From NCBI GenBank assembly GCA_903813345.2, contig CAIIXF020000004.1, positions 4,919,525 to 4,983,524 of the forward strand: DNA of 64,000 bases, written 5' to 3'. Positions 14,001-26,000 of this stretch are shown one piece after another. This stretch comes from Owenia fusiformis (lineage: Eukaryota > Annelida > Polychaeta > Sabellida > Oweniidae). The translations under genes were made by a program, and so were the position numbers. The notes beneath the pieces were generated by a model. It did not search any database, was not told where the DNA came from, and worked only from the letters and a program-made list of their open reading frames with translations. Positions within the stretch are counted from its first letter, which is position 1. Each line of letters begins with the position of its first letter.

Positions 14001-17000
14001 ACTTGCACTTTTACATCACAGTTCATGTCTGCCTTAGCGCTTTTGAACATTATGTACCGTTTTTATTGTACTCTCATTTATTTGAGCTATGCTCATTCTG
14101 TTCTTGACTGCCTCTGGAGCGCTGTTCATAGTGGAACAAGTGCGCGGTTGTTTTTTAATTACGTAACTACATATACACTTATTATATAATCTTTAGGTAG
14201 TTAGTCAATTAGTCATGGTATAATCATTTATTTCAATTAGTATTTAGAAATATATTATGTAACATTATGTAATATCGCCAAACAAAACACATTCCTGTTT
14301 GTTATTTGTTTATCAACGTAATTATGTGGAGACTAACTTACTTCACAAGTAGCCCTCAATTTTTTCCCGATGTAAACCTAGTTATCTCAATATAAGGTCC
14401 CTAAGGAGCTTTCGTGTTCAGAATATACAGGGTTGCGTCATATAATGTATGTTTGTCTCATGATCATCTGATTTAATACGAAATATATTGTATTGTTCGT
14501 GAGAACTGGGTTAAGATTTACCTAGGACACGAAACCCAAATATATTATATTTCTGTGAAAAGTGCGACATCGACTTATGTGTCGGTCATCGAAAAACCGA
14601 ATGAAATATTCTTATTTATCTGCTTATATTTTAAACCTACGTTCACCTGGACATATGATATGATAAAATCATATAATCGGTTGAAAACACAGACTCCAAC
14701 TTGTATGATGCAATATTAATATGCGCAGTTTGTCAGTGTTTCAAACTGCGAGCAAATTTTATATGATAATGGGATTTACTTATGGTATCGTATCACATCA
14801 AAACATGTTTAATTTGTTCTGTAGGATTTGCTAATTCTCGGCAGTTTGATTGGTTACTCGTTGGAGTTGCTCTTTTCTAATAGACTAGATGCGAATATAA
14901 ATAATCTTGATTTACGTCATTAAATATTCACAATTCATGTAAAAGTACATCTAGAAAAATGGTTTCGAAAATTGTTTATCAACTTTGAAAATTTAATTTT
15001 TTGGGAAAATGTGACTTCTAGCTCGGGTTGATTCCTCATAGACCCCATGTTACAAAATCACAAAAAGTGAAATATATTTACTTGTATTGGACAGATAACA
15101 TTTTCGTTTACTGGACATATTTTAATTTGCATAACTATTAGATACATAAGGGTTATATAAAAATTGAACCATTAAAACAGATGTAATTCAAGTTAAAGGG
15201 AACTTTCTACTATACCCGCCATGTTATCTGACCCGAACGAGCCACCTGGTGGCGAAACTGGTAACTACCTACTCGCATCTGCGTTATTGTACACTAGGAG
15301 GTTCAGGTCCAAAGTTGCATATTGCACTGAACGCGCTGTCGAAACTAATCATGATGGGTCTATTAACGGTTGTGGTTTGCCAGTGGAAGTGTAACAAATT
15401 TTATACCATCTCAATTAACATCTGCGTTGTTAAAGTTATCAACTGAGTGTGTATAAATTATTTACTAGAGAATTCTCATACTGAAAGCCCAATATAGCGT
15501 AACATCATATTCATCATTTTCGTCAAACTTTTGCGCCATTTTGTTACGAAAACGGATCCGTTTTCGTTACTCGCTTTACGAGTTCCTCCACACTGAGTAT
15601 GTAGTATTGCAGGATTTATAGATTTTTGCAATGGATTTAAAGAGAGGAGAAGATAATTATATATTGCATCAATTTAGAGCTTTCTGGGCAGTTCTTTGAA
15701 ATATGTAATATTTTCTTCATTCAAATATGTTTAAGAATTTCTTCTTTGAAATATCATTAAGATATACCTTAATCATCCATCACATGCTATAATAGGTACA
15801 TTACCGTTGATAGTTCTCAGCCTAGTTTATCATTTACACGGCTATTTTTCAGAAATTGTGGCTGTTTGATTGTATGCCATATACCAAATCCAAATCGGCA
15901 TCTTTTGTAGAGTTATGTAACAAGAGGTTAAGGCTATTCAGCTATTCATAAAGGTTTTTTGAATGAATCCCGAATTGAACTGCATTATTATTAGTTGTAA
16001 CACATAGGAACCCCGGAGACGCTCACTATTGTAACAAAGGATGCAAACTACATTCCAATTGACCAAGTAGATCTCACTGGAAAGCTTGGACTTGTATTCC
16101 AAGTCCAGGCATGTGAATCAGCGTATGTCGCATTGTCAGCCATTTTCGGTGACACAAACTCTCGGATGTACGAGATCTTGATATCAGGATCGTCAAACAC
16201 AAAGTCTGTGATACGTGATTGTACGGAAAGATGCGATAGGGCTAATTCACTGACTGAGGGTCTTTTGAAATGCAATGAATCGGTGTCTCTGTGGATAGGA
16301 TGGACAAATGGTGAGTTTGATTCATTTTGAATCTAATATTCATTTAATCTTCCTATTTTTGGTTATCATTTTTACAATAATCGAGCATTGCATTTACTTG
16401 AATCTGAAAGATACAGGTATTTTCTAATTGTGTTTTTCTTATAGGACACGTTGCTCTTGGAAAAGGTCACAATTTAGGCATAAACCCACTGGTAGAATGG
16501 GATGATAGCAGTCCTGAGTACATAACTTCTTTCGCTGTCAGTACTGCAAACGGTGTCAATGGGACTTGGAAATTCACACCCGATGGCAGTACGTTTTTTC
16601 CTTTTTCAGTTATCTATATTTTATTATATCAAAAATGATTAGTTTTTTGTTTCCTCATTGACCATTTAGATGCAATTGAGTAATTCTTTAGTATCGAAGT
16701 TTGTATGAAACATTTGTTGAGTCTTTATAGTAATATAGTACACACGTCAAATGTAATTGATGCTAATACATTGATGTCTTATTTATCAAAAACATGTAAC
16801 GATTTTAAGTCATTGTACAGATTTGAACGGACGTTTAAGATTGTATGTCTTGGAAGTTATTTCTTAATATGTTTCAGACTATTATTATTGGCCAGAGGTA
16901 GGTATATAAACCCAATGTTGAATTCGTATGGGTACTGACTTTTTATTTTGTTTCAGAGTGACCAGGAGTATATTACAGGGGCGGATCTGGAAACCAACAA

Positions 17001-20000
17001 GGGGGGCCCAAAATTCAGGTCAAAGGAAAAAACTTCCGCGGAAAAAAATTTTGGGCCCCTAAAACCCAAAAGTGGGCCCAAATTTTGAAATTTTGAGGCC
17101 CATTTTCTTCAAAATTTGGACTGAAATTAAAAAATAAGGCCTTAAAAGGCCCAGTAATGACCAAAAAGGCCCACTTTTTGGAGCCTGAAGGCATTTTTGG
17201 CTCAAATTTTTTTTGGGCCCCCAGCCCCCCCCCCCCCCCCCTAATCCGCCAGTGTATTAAAGGAACAAAATGTGTATATAAAGTCTCAATATTGATCTTC
17301 AAAGTATTTCCAATGGATTATTAAGTACCCGATCTTTCATTTGACACCAAAAACAGCTCAAACAGATAACATCAGAGTTGACACTAGATCATGAACAAAT
17401 ATTTTCGATCTATCAATTTATTTATTTCAAGTTTTTAGCAATGCCATAAAAGATGGCATTGTTGTTTGCATTAATTATCCATTCATTTTTGATAGGATTT
17501 CAACCATACGCAATCTTTCAATCCAAGAGTTATTTAAAACATACACTAAAGTGAAAGATGGTAATTCACTTCTTTTGATCTCTGAACTTGGAATGCTGTT
17601 TTCTATGCGGGTAACAGTTCTCAAATAACATTTTGTCCCCTTTCCTTCAAAAATAGGCGCATTGCCTGTTTAAGCTAATGATGCATTTGTATATACTGAC
17701 TTTTTATTTTGTTTCAGTGTAACCGGGAATATATTAACCTAATGATGCATTCGTATACTGACTAGTCCTGCCTTTTTATTTTGTTTCAGAGTGACCAGGA
17801 GTATATTAAGCTAATGATGTATTTGTATACTGACTAATACTGACTTTTTATTTTGCTTCAGCGTGACCAGGAGTATATCAAGCTAACGGTGCATTCGTAT
17901 ACTGACTAGAACTGCCTTTTTATTTTGTTTCAGAGTGACCAGGAGTATATTAGCTAATGATGCATTTGTATACTGACTTTTTATTTTGTTCCAGACTGCA
18001 GTTTACCATTGACCAGGAGTATATTAAGCTAATGATGCATTTGTATACTGACTTTTTATTTTGTTCCAGACTGCAGTTTACCATTGACCAGGAATAAATT
18101 AAGCTAATGATGTATATTGACATTTTTACTTTGTTTCAGTGTAACCGGGAATATATTGAGCTAATGGTGCATTCGTATACTGACTAGAACTGCCTTTTTA
18201 TTTTGTTTCAGAGTGACCGGGAGTATATTAGCTAATGATGCATTTGTATACTGACTTTTTATTTTGTTCCAGACTTCAATTTACAATTGTACCATTAACC
18301 ATGAATATATCAAGCTACTGATGCATTCGTATACTGACTAAATACTGCCTATTTATTTTGCTTTAGAGTGACCAGGAGTATATTAAACCTGCACATCGCT
18401 CCAAAACGCAATATGTTGACATATATTGTTTTTACATTTTCAAGCTCTAATATAAAGTTTATGTAAATAAAAATTGTTTTTTTCTGCGTAATATCAAATA
18501 AGAATCATTTAGTTAAAAAAATCAGTATCAGGTGCATTCGTATACTGACTAGAACTGCCTTTTTATTTTGTTTCAGAGTGACCAGGAGTATATTAGCTAA
18601 TGATGCATTTGTATACTGACTTTTTATTTTGTTCCAGGCTGCAGTTTACCATTGACCAGGAATATATTAAGCTAATGATGCATTTGTATATTGACATTTT
18701 TATTTCGATTCAGACTTTACCATTGATAAGGAGTATATTGAAGTAATGATGCATTTGTTTACTGACTTTTAATATGATTGAGACTGCAGTTAACCATTGC
18801 CCAGGAATATGTTAAGCTTATGTTTTTGTATATTGGCCTTTTATTTTGAACTGGACTGCATTTTTCCATTGACTAGGATTATATTAAGTTGGTGATGCAT
18901 TTGTATACTGACTTTTTATTTTGATTCAGACTGTAGTTTACCATTGACCAGGGGTATATTAAGCGATGGACAAGTCACGTATTCATCCTCCTCAAGTGGT
19001 CTTCCAAGATTTAACCAGAATAGTAAGTTTAAAATGATTCATAGTCTTTGCCTAATATCTAGACTAAACTGTTTATAAATCAGATTAATGCACATGCATT
19101 CACCATACCTTTTAAACTTACAACTGCTTAACTGCCGATGGCGATTTTTTTCAACCACGGCAATGGACTTGGGTAACTGAGTTATCTTTTGGGAGTTGGA
19201 CTGAATGCAAATATGTTTCCAAGTGTGGAAATCATGAGGTAGCTTTGAACCCTGAATTGTCACCTTCGTAATAGACCAATCCAACTGCTTAGCTGCCAAT
19301 GGCAATTTTTTTCATCCTCGGCAATGAACTTGGGTAACTGAGTTGTCTTTTGGGAGTTGGACTGAATGCAAAAATATGTTTCCAAGTGTGGAAATCGTGT
19401 GGTAGCTTTGCACCCTGAATTGTCACCTTCGTAATAGACCAATCCAACGGCTTAGCTGCCAATGGCAAATTGTTTCATCCTCGGCAATGAACTTGGGTAA
19501 CCAAGTTGTCTTTTGGGAGTTGGACTGAATGCAATTATATTTCCAAGTGTGGAAATCGTTTGGTAGCTTCGAACCCTGAATTGTCACCTTCGTAATAGAC
19601 CAATCCAATACATCCTGGCATCTATTGGTTATGATGTCAATCTTACAATTTCAGGCAGAAATAGGATTAATTTCCAACTAAATTGTTTTCAAAAATTGCA
19701 GCATGTAATGTATGACATCATAAATCTAGCCAAAAAAACTAGTTTCCTTGGTCTACCGAAAGGGGTAATGATTAATTGGAAAGGTCTATTACTAGTTATC
19801 TAGGCCCGGCCGCCTGCTTTAGCTATGATACTTCCAAGTAAACTCACGATGTTTGAGGTCTTGATTATACCCGTTAAATCCTGAATTTTGTTAACTTCGT
19901 AATTATTACTTGTACTGGAGGCCCGTCACCAACGCTCTTGCTATGCTATCTGAGGTATTTCCTCTACCCGTGAACCCTGAATTGTCACCTTTGTAATAAC

Positions 20001-23000
20001 TTGTTACAGTTCTTTTGCTATGATACTTGTAAGGAAACTCAGGATCTCTGGAGTCCTGTTAATAACCGTACAATATATCTCACTTCTTAAGGTTAATTTT
20101 CTTTTAATCTAGGTGGATGGTATCACTATGGTTCAAAAGCACCATGGCTGCAAGTTGATCTGTTACAGCCACATAAAATAACAAAGATGGCGTTACAGGG
20201 ATATGCTCCAAGACATTCCTATTGGGTCAAAACATTCCAAATACTTTACAGTGTTGATGGAACCAATTGGTTGTACTACAATAACAGGGAAATTGTACAG
20301 AGGAACAGGAATGGTTACGATGTTGAAATTGTCGAGCTTACTGAGAATATGGAAGTAAGTTTGCTGTAACCCTAACCCATTATTCCACAGATACTATTTG
20401 ACATCACTTATTTGCGAATATATTAGCGCAAATGCCAAAGGGTGATAGGGCTAAAACTGTAAAGAAACCCAGCAAGAAAAGAAAATTCGAAGTGTAAACC
20501 TGTCATAAGATAAATATACCCTTTAATATCCCAAAATCATGGATCTAACATGAAAAGAATATCTAGCATCTCCTTTCCTCTCCGATCAAGAATCAATATC
20601 ATGATCTTGTGATAACGATCATATCACGAGCTTGTTAATAACGACGCAATTAATACAATTAATATCAGCAAATCGGTTCTCCTTTTATAAAATATACCTC
20701 AATTTCACAACTTTGTTTTAAGGCAAGATATTTTCGCATCCTTCCCATAACCTGGAATATTCACCCAGGAATACGAATGGAGCTTTATGGGTGTCAAAAG
20801 GCAGTGTCGGAAAAGGAATACACGTCTATCAAAGGTGATATTTTGGTAAGAAAACATCCTGTTTATTAATCTTGTCAAATTGGTCTTCGCGATTTCTAAA
20901 GATAAAATGCAGCAATGCCCTTACTCCTAACAAATACATATAGTGAAACAAAAATATCGTCAATGATAATTTCAAAATTATATTTCATTTATTTTGTTAT
21001 GGATTTATTATGTTTATGCATGTACATGCATAAATGCATTTTATAGGATGATGAAGTCCTATTCCTATTCCTCAGCCCGTATATTGTGTCAAAAAAAGTT
21101 GCAATTAGACCAGAGGGGACTCTTACCATCCAGCCAGGCGTCAAGATAATATTTACAACAGCTGAAGCTGGTTTCGAAGTCCATGGTATGAATTTTATAT
21201 CTTTGTAAATCCGTTTTCTTTGTTCTAATGGTTGAAATGTGCCGATAAAGTACATATCATGATATACGGTATACTATGCTACGGCACGAATTCTATTTCA
21301 GGTAATCTGTTAGCTCAAGGGATTGGCAATCTTCCTATTGAGTTTACGGCAGATGATGCTGTCTCTGAAATTTCATCGTATTGGTCTGGATTAAATTTTG
21401 TATCTGGTGGTAAGTTTCCATTTTCTTTATTATGGTAAATGTCTTTGGCTATTTGGTTTTGTTAATTAATTAAATATTAGTACCCCACACACGTTTTTGA
21501 TAATAAATTTGACCCATTATTTGTATACTACCCTATACTATTTGTTATTAAATTTAAAAAGTTGAAGCCAATAAATTTCAGATGTTTTTGTCATGCATAA
21601 TACTGATGAGTGTATCCAGGTCATCATTTGAGTTTGTTACTTTAAGGATGTTCCCTGGACGAAGTTGAAAACGATGAACACCAACCCCTAATTTTTCTTT
21701 TCAAAATGTGAAGTACATAGCATAACTAAGTGTTTCTGTGAGTTTAAGAAAAAGTTAAATATTCAAAAGTGTGTTTTGGGGTGAAAACCTGATTTTTAAC
21801 ATGGGTTTCAATGAGAAAGTGCCACGCCCACTTTTGTCAAATATTGACACTTTAGAGGCCTCTTGCTCAGAAAAAAGCACACTAACATATGGTTTTTAAA
21901 GTTTTAATATTCTTTGTTGCCCGTGAGAATCCCAGAAAACCATTTTTGAGAAAAAGTTAAATACTATTGAATATTTTCCTATCTGACCAGGGAACATCCT
22001 TAACATTGTTATATATTAATGCTCACATTGAGTCAAAAAGTGCATCTCATCCTCGACGCAACCATTATCGCAGATATTACATTATTTTTCTTGCAGCGGT
22101 GTTTTGTTCCATCTACCTGTCTCTATATTTAAGTGGAAACTTCATGTTCAAAACTGAGCGAGTATTCTCATTGTTGTCATGACATTCTGTATTAAATCAG
22201 TCACTACGCCATATTTAAACTGACAGAATGTCCGAAGTTTGTTCCCATTTACGTCATTGCTTTTGTCATTCCTTATGTAGGTGAGAAATTTGTAATTTTG
22301 ATTCAGGTAACTTTTCAGTGTAAGAGAGCTAATTTGGTTGAGATGTTTGTACCATATGCTATTAGGACTTCTCCTTTGACTAGTTACTGCTGTGTTTTAT
22401 AGTCCCAGCTAGACTTTCTCTTTACAGACCATAGATGTATTTTATGATTCGTCCTGGTTCTATCCATATTGTGAAGCCTTAAGTAAAGTCTAGCACATTC
22501 AATATGTTCCTTATCGAGGAGAGATGGCCAACCTAGGTCTCCCCTATCTGCCACATTGCTAGTTTTTGGGCTTACCCCCAGGAACATCTTGCCTGCTCGG
22601 TTCTGGATGTTGTTTAGAGGTCTACGTTCATGCTATCCCATGATAGATAAACTTGATCTGCAATCAAGACAATGTCATCTGCATACAAGAGGACAGATAC
22701 ATCCGTGCCATCAAGTTTGATACCACAGTTAAGATTTTTCACATCAGTTGCCAAGTCGTTGATATAATGGCGAACAGGGTCCGAGACAAAACGAAAACCC
22801 CCTCACATCCTCTCTCTATACTGAACATAGGTGTAAATGACTGTTTATTCTAACTGAAGAATATAGATCTTGATAGAGGGAACTTACAGACAGTCCCTAT
22901 ACACGCTACAGAACGCTTTGGTCATGTCGATATACCATGTAAATGTATTTTGTTTTCCTAGTTTTCTATTGTTAATTGATGAATACATAGGGTGGACTTG

Positions 23001-26000
23001 GTCTAGGCATCCACGCTTAGGTCGGAAGCCATTCTGTTCATCTACCAAAAGTTTGATTACCTCTAGATATTTTGAGAGTCTTGTTAAGCGTGTCGCAATA
23101 AACTTTGTATGAGATTGAGATCAATGTTACATCTCTGTAATGTAGGGGGTTCCTACGATCACCCTCTTTAAAAATGGGGTCCCAAGCTTCCACTAATCTG
23201 GCACTATTCCATGACTATAAAGCATTCATGTTTTCAGCATATACATATTCATATATTTCAGCCCAGCTATCCAGTGTTTCCTGTTGACCACTTTTGATAT
23301 TGCCTTCTGAGTCAATAGTATAATAAGGTTTATCTTTTGTGCGTTCGTTGGCGATTCCAATTTATCATATTTCCTGCCAGACATTTCTTGAATTACTTTA
23401 ACAGATACAGATGTAATTGGTTTTGTTGTTCTTTCAATTGATATGACCTTTTGTGTTTCCTCAGCAGCTTATCAAAGTGTCTCTTTCCAATGCTACGTTG
23501 ACTAGTGTCCCTGCATTTCAACCATAGCGATTCAGCTTCTTTGGAATTATTCCACTAAGTTTGAAGATCATTGTTTCAATAGGGTATTTTAAAACTGTGG
23601 CATTTCCATATTTACATTTCACTTTAATAGGTTCAAATGCACGCTCCAACAACGTTTCCATATTATATTGTCCCCTACTGAAGCATCTGATTTGTATTTG
23701 ATTAAATGCATCTTTTACTTTATTCACAAGATTGATGTCTTTTAGAAACTCTTGTGGAGGAAATTTTACTTTAAATGCTTAGTGCCATCGGTACTGGATA
23801 CACTGCCAGCTTTAAACAGATTTTAATGGTAGCGATCGGCTTGAATTAAAAAAACACATTGAGCTATTGAATGATCTGGAATATGTTGTGGAACACTTTA
23901 GATTATGAAGCTGAATTATGTCTGGGATTTAAGAACTTTCAATTCACTGAAATCTGTAAGCTGTTCATGACAGCTCTCTGGGGATGTTATTCACACCTTC
24001 AATATCATAATTCTTTGTAGATAAATTTAGCCATAGAATTTCTTCGTCAGATCTGTCAAGCATCTGGTAGTTAAAGTCATTTAGAACATCATTTTAACCA
24101 GAATGTCAACACCACAAGCATCCCGACGTGCATTAGCATGTATGATAGTTCTGTTGTTACCTAACCATGTAAAGCCATCTATACATTTAAACTTTTTCTA
24201 TACCTTTCTATCTCTGTAGATTCCTTACTGCAACATGCTTATGTAGAAGGGGCGCGCGTTGGAATCCAAGCAACAGGCTACTCCGTCACTCTAGACCACG
24301 TGACCATCACAAAATGTTCAGCTGGGATCAAGTACATTGATGGAGGATCACCATTTAATAACTCCACAATGATATCTGATTCAAACATAGGAAAAAATGG
24401 GGGACATGGTATTGAATTCAAGGGAAGCTCTACTAATCCGGTGCTTTCAATCACTCGGACTGTTATCACGGGTAGTCAAAGCTCTGGCATATATTGCAGC
24501 GACACCCACGCAAATATCTCCATCGAAGACTCAGAGTTGTCAAACAATGCTCAAAGAGGTTTAGAAACGTATCAATCTGTAGGAAGTATCACTATACAAA
24601 GGTCAGAAATCATGAGAAATGGAAATAGTGGGCTCTTTATTTCTAGAATAAGTGGAAATACCACTATTGAATCCACAAAAATGAAATTTAACTACTATTA
24701 CACTATATATTATTACTCAAATTATGATTACAGAGGAGGACGTTTTCTACTGATTAACAATTCTTTTTTGGGAGAAAGCAACAGTCGCGAATACTACGCA
24801 GTATATTTGGACCCCAGTACCTTTGATGGAAACGAACTACGCATTGAAGGAAACACATTCAAGGACATATCAACCTCATATCCTGTGTTGCAATTAGAAA
24901 AAAGCTACACACAATTAAATATTTCAATAAAAAAATAATGTCTTTAACGACTGTTACAAATCAATGTTAGTAAGGGCCTACCACACTGCGAACGTATTTC
25001 TAGAAGACAATCTAATGATAAACAACAGAGCTGGTAGTCGGAACAGTGATGTTCATTTGCAAAGTTCGAATACAAATGGAAGATTCCATATTTTCAGAAA
25101 CAAATTTACAAACATTTCTGCATCCACTTGGTTATGGATAGACACGGGCAATTTCAATATGGCAGAGAATTCTTTCGAACAATTCAAAAACGTTGATCAG
25201 TGTGCATTTTATGCTTCTGTATTTAAAATAGATTTAATCATTAATGCACCATACTCGTATTGGGGCTCGTCTGATCCAGGTGATGTGAAACATAGAGTAT
25301 GTGGGAACAATAGGGATATGTATCTTGCACATGTCACTGTCTCGCCTTTTTACACCGACAGCAATCTTACTGAGTTGAATGAAGATACAGGAGTAGATTC
25401 CTACTTTACTGATTCAACAGGTGCCATTGGCGGTGTGGTATCGAACAACGAAACAATCCCACATGTGTTTAATCATACCTATCACGTTAGGCGCAACATC
25501 CTTATACTTCCAAATGCCACTCTCACTGTAAAATCTGGGGTTAAACTAGCTTTTGACCGAGGGATTGGAATTTATATAATTGGTAAGTGATACTCATTTT
25601 TACTATACCCATCTTAATTCATAATCTATTTTCGTTCGTACTCGCCCAAGAATTAATATTTTAAATGGAACCCTTTTCTGTATTAATATTTGATAATATT
25701 AGATAATTAATGCTAAAATTTGAAAATCATTGCAACTACATTGTACTTTACATTTCTCTCACTTTGCATCTAATATTTCAGAAACAAATATAGTAAATCG
25801 GTACATTCTCAAGGTCATTCATTTCAAATAATTTGTAATCAAGTGTACTGTACATCACCATTTTGTGTCAACATTGTTTGAATTATACACTTTAGCTAAA
25901 ATTGCTACTCATTCCCCTCCAATCAACCGTCAATTTAATAAAGCAAAATTGTAAATTAAATCATTACAATTGTTATTATTTGCCAACTTAACATATAAAT

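Larger units (their letters stand above)
11075..15595. mobile_element. 4.5-kb TIR DNA transposon filling intron 1
   Basis: The left end starts CACTGTGGAGGAG and continues through TACGAAAACGGATCCGTTT to a CAAAATGGCGCA block. The right end is the reverse complement (starting CAGTGTGGAGGA), giving ~64-bp imperfect TIRs. AGTAT flanks both ends (11070-11074, 15596-15600) as a 5-bp duplication. No transposase-like frame was seen, so it is non-autonomous or decayed. It contains the 180-bp direct repeats at 12846 and 14144. Confidence 0.78.

Noticed and set aside
12846-14323. A standard LTR retrotransposon
   Set aside because: Ends are not TG..CA, and no primer-binding site, polypurine tract or pol is visible.
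17015-17302. Minus-strand frame with Gly- and Phe-rich text
   Set aside because: Lies entirely inside the MITE at 16976-17254 and its flank.
19039-19608. Three similar minus-strand frames
   Set aside because: Each is one unit of the 162-bp tandem repeat in intron 4.
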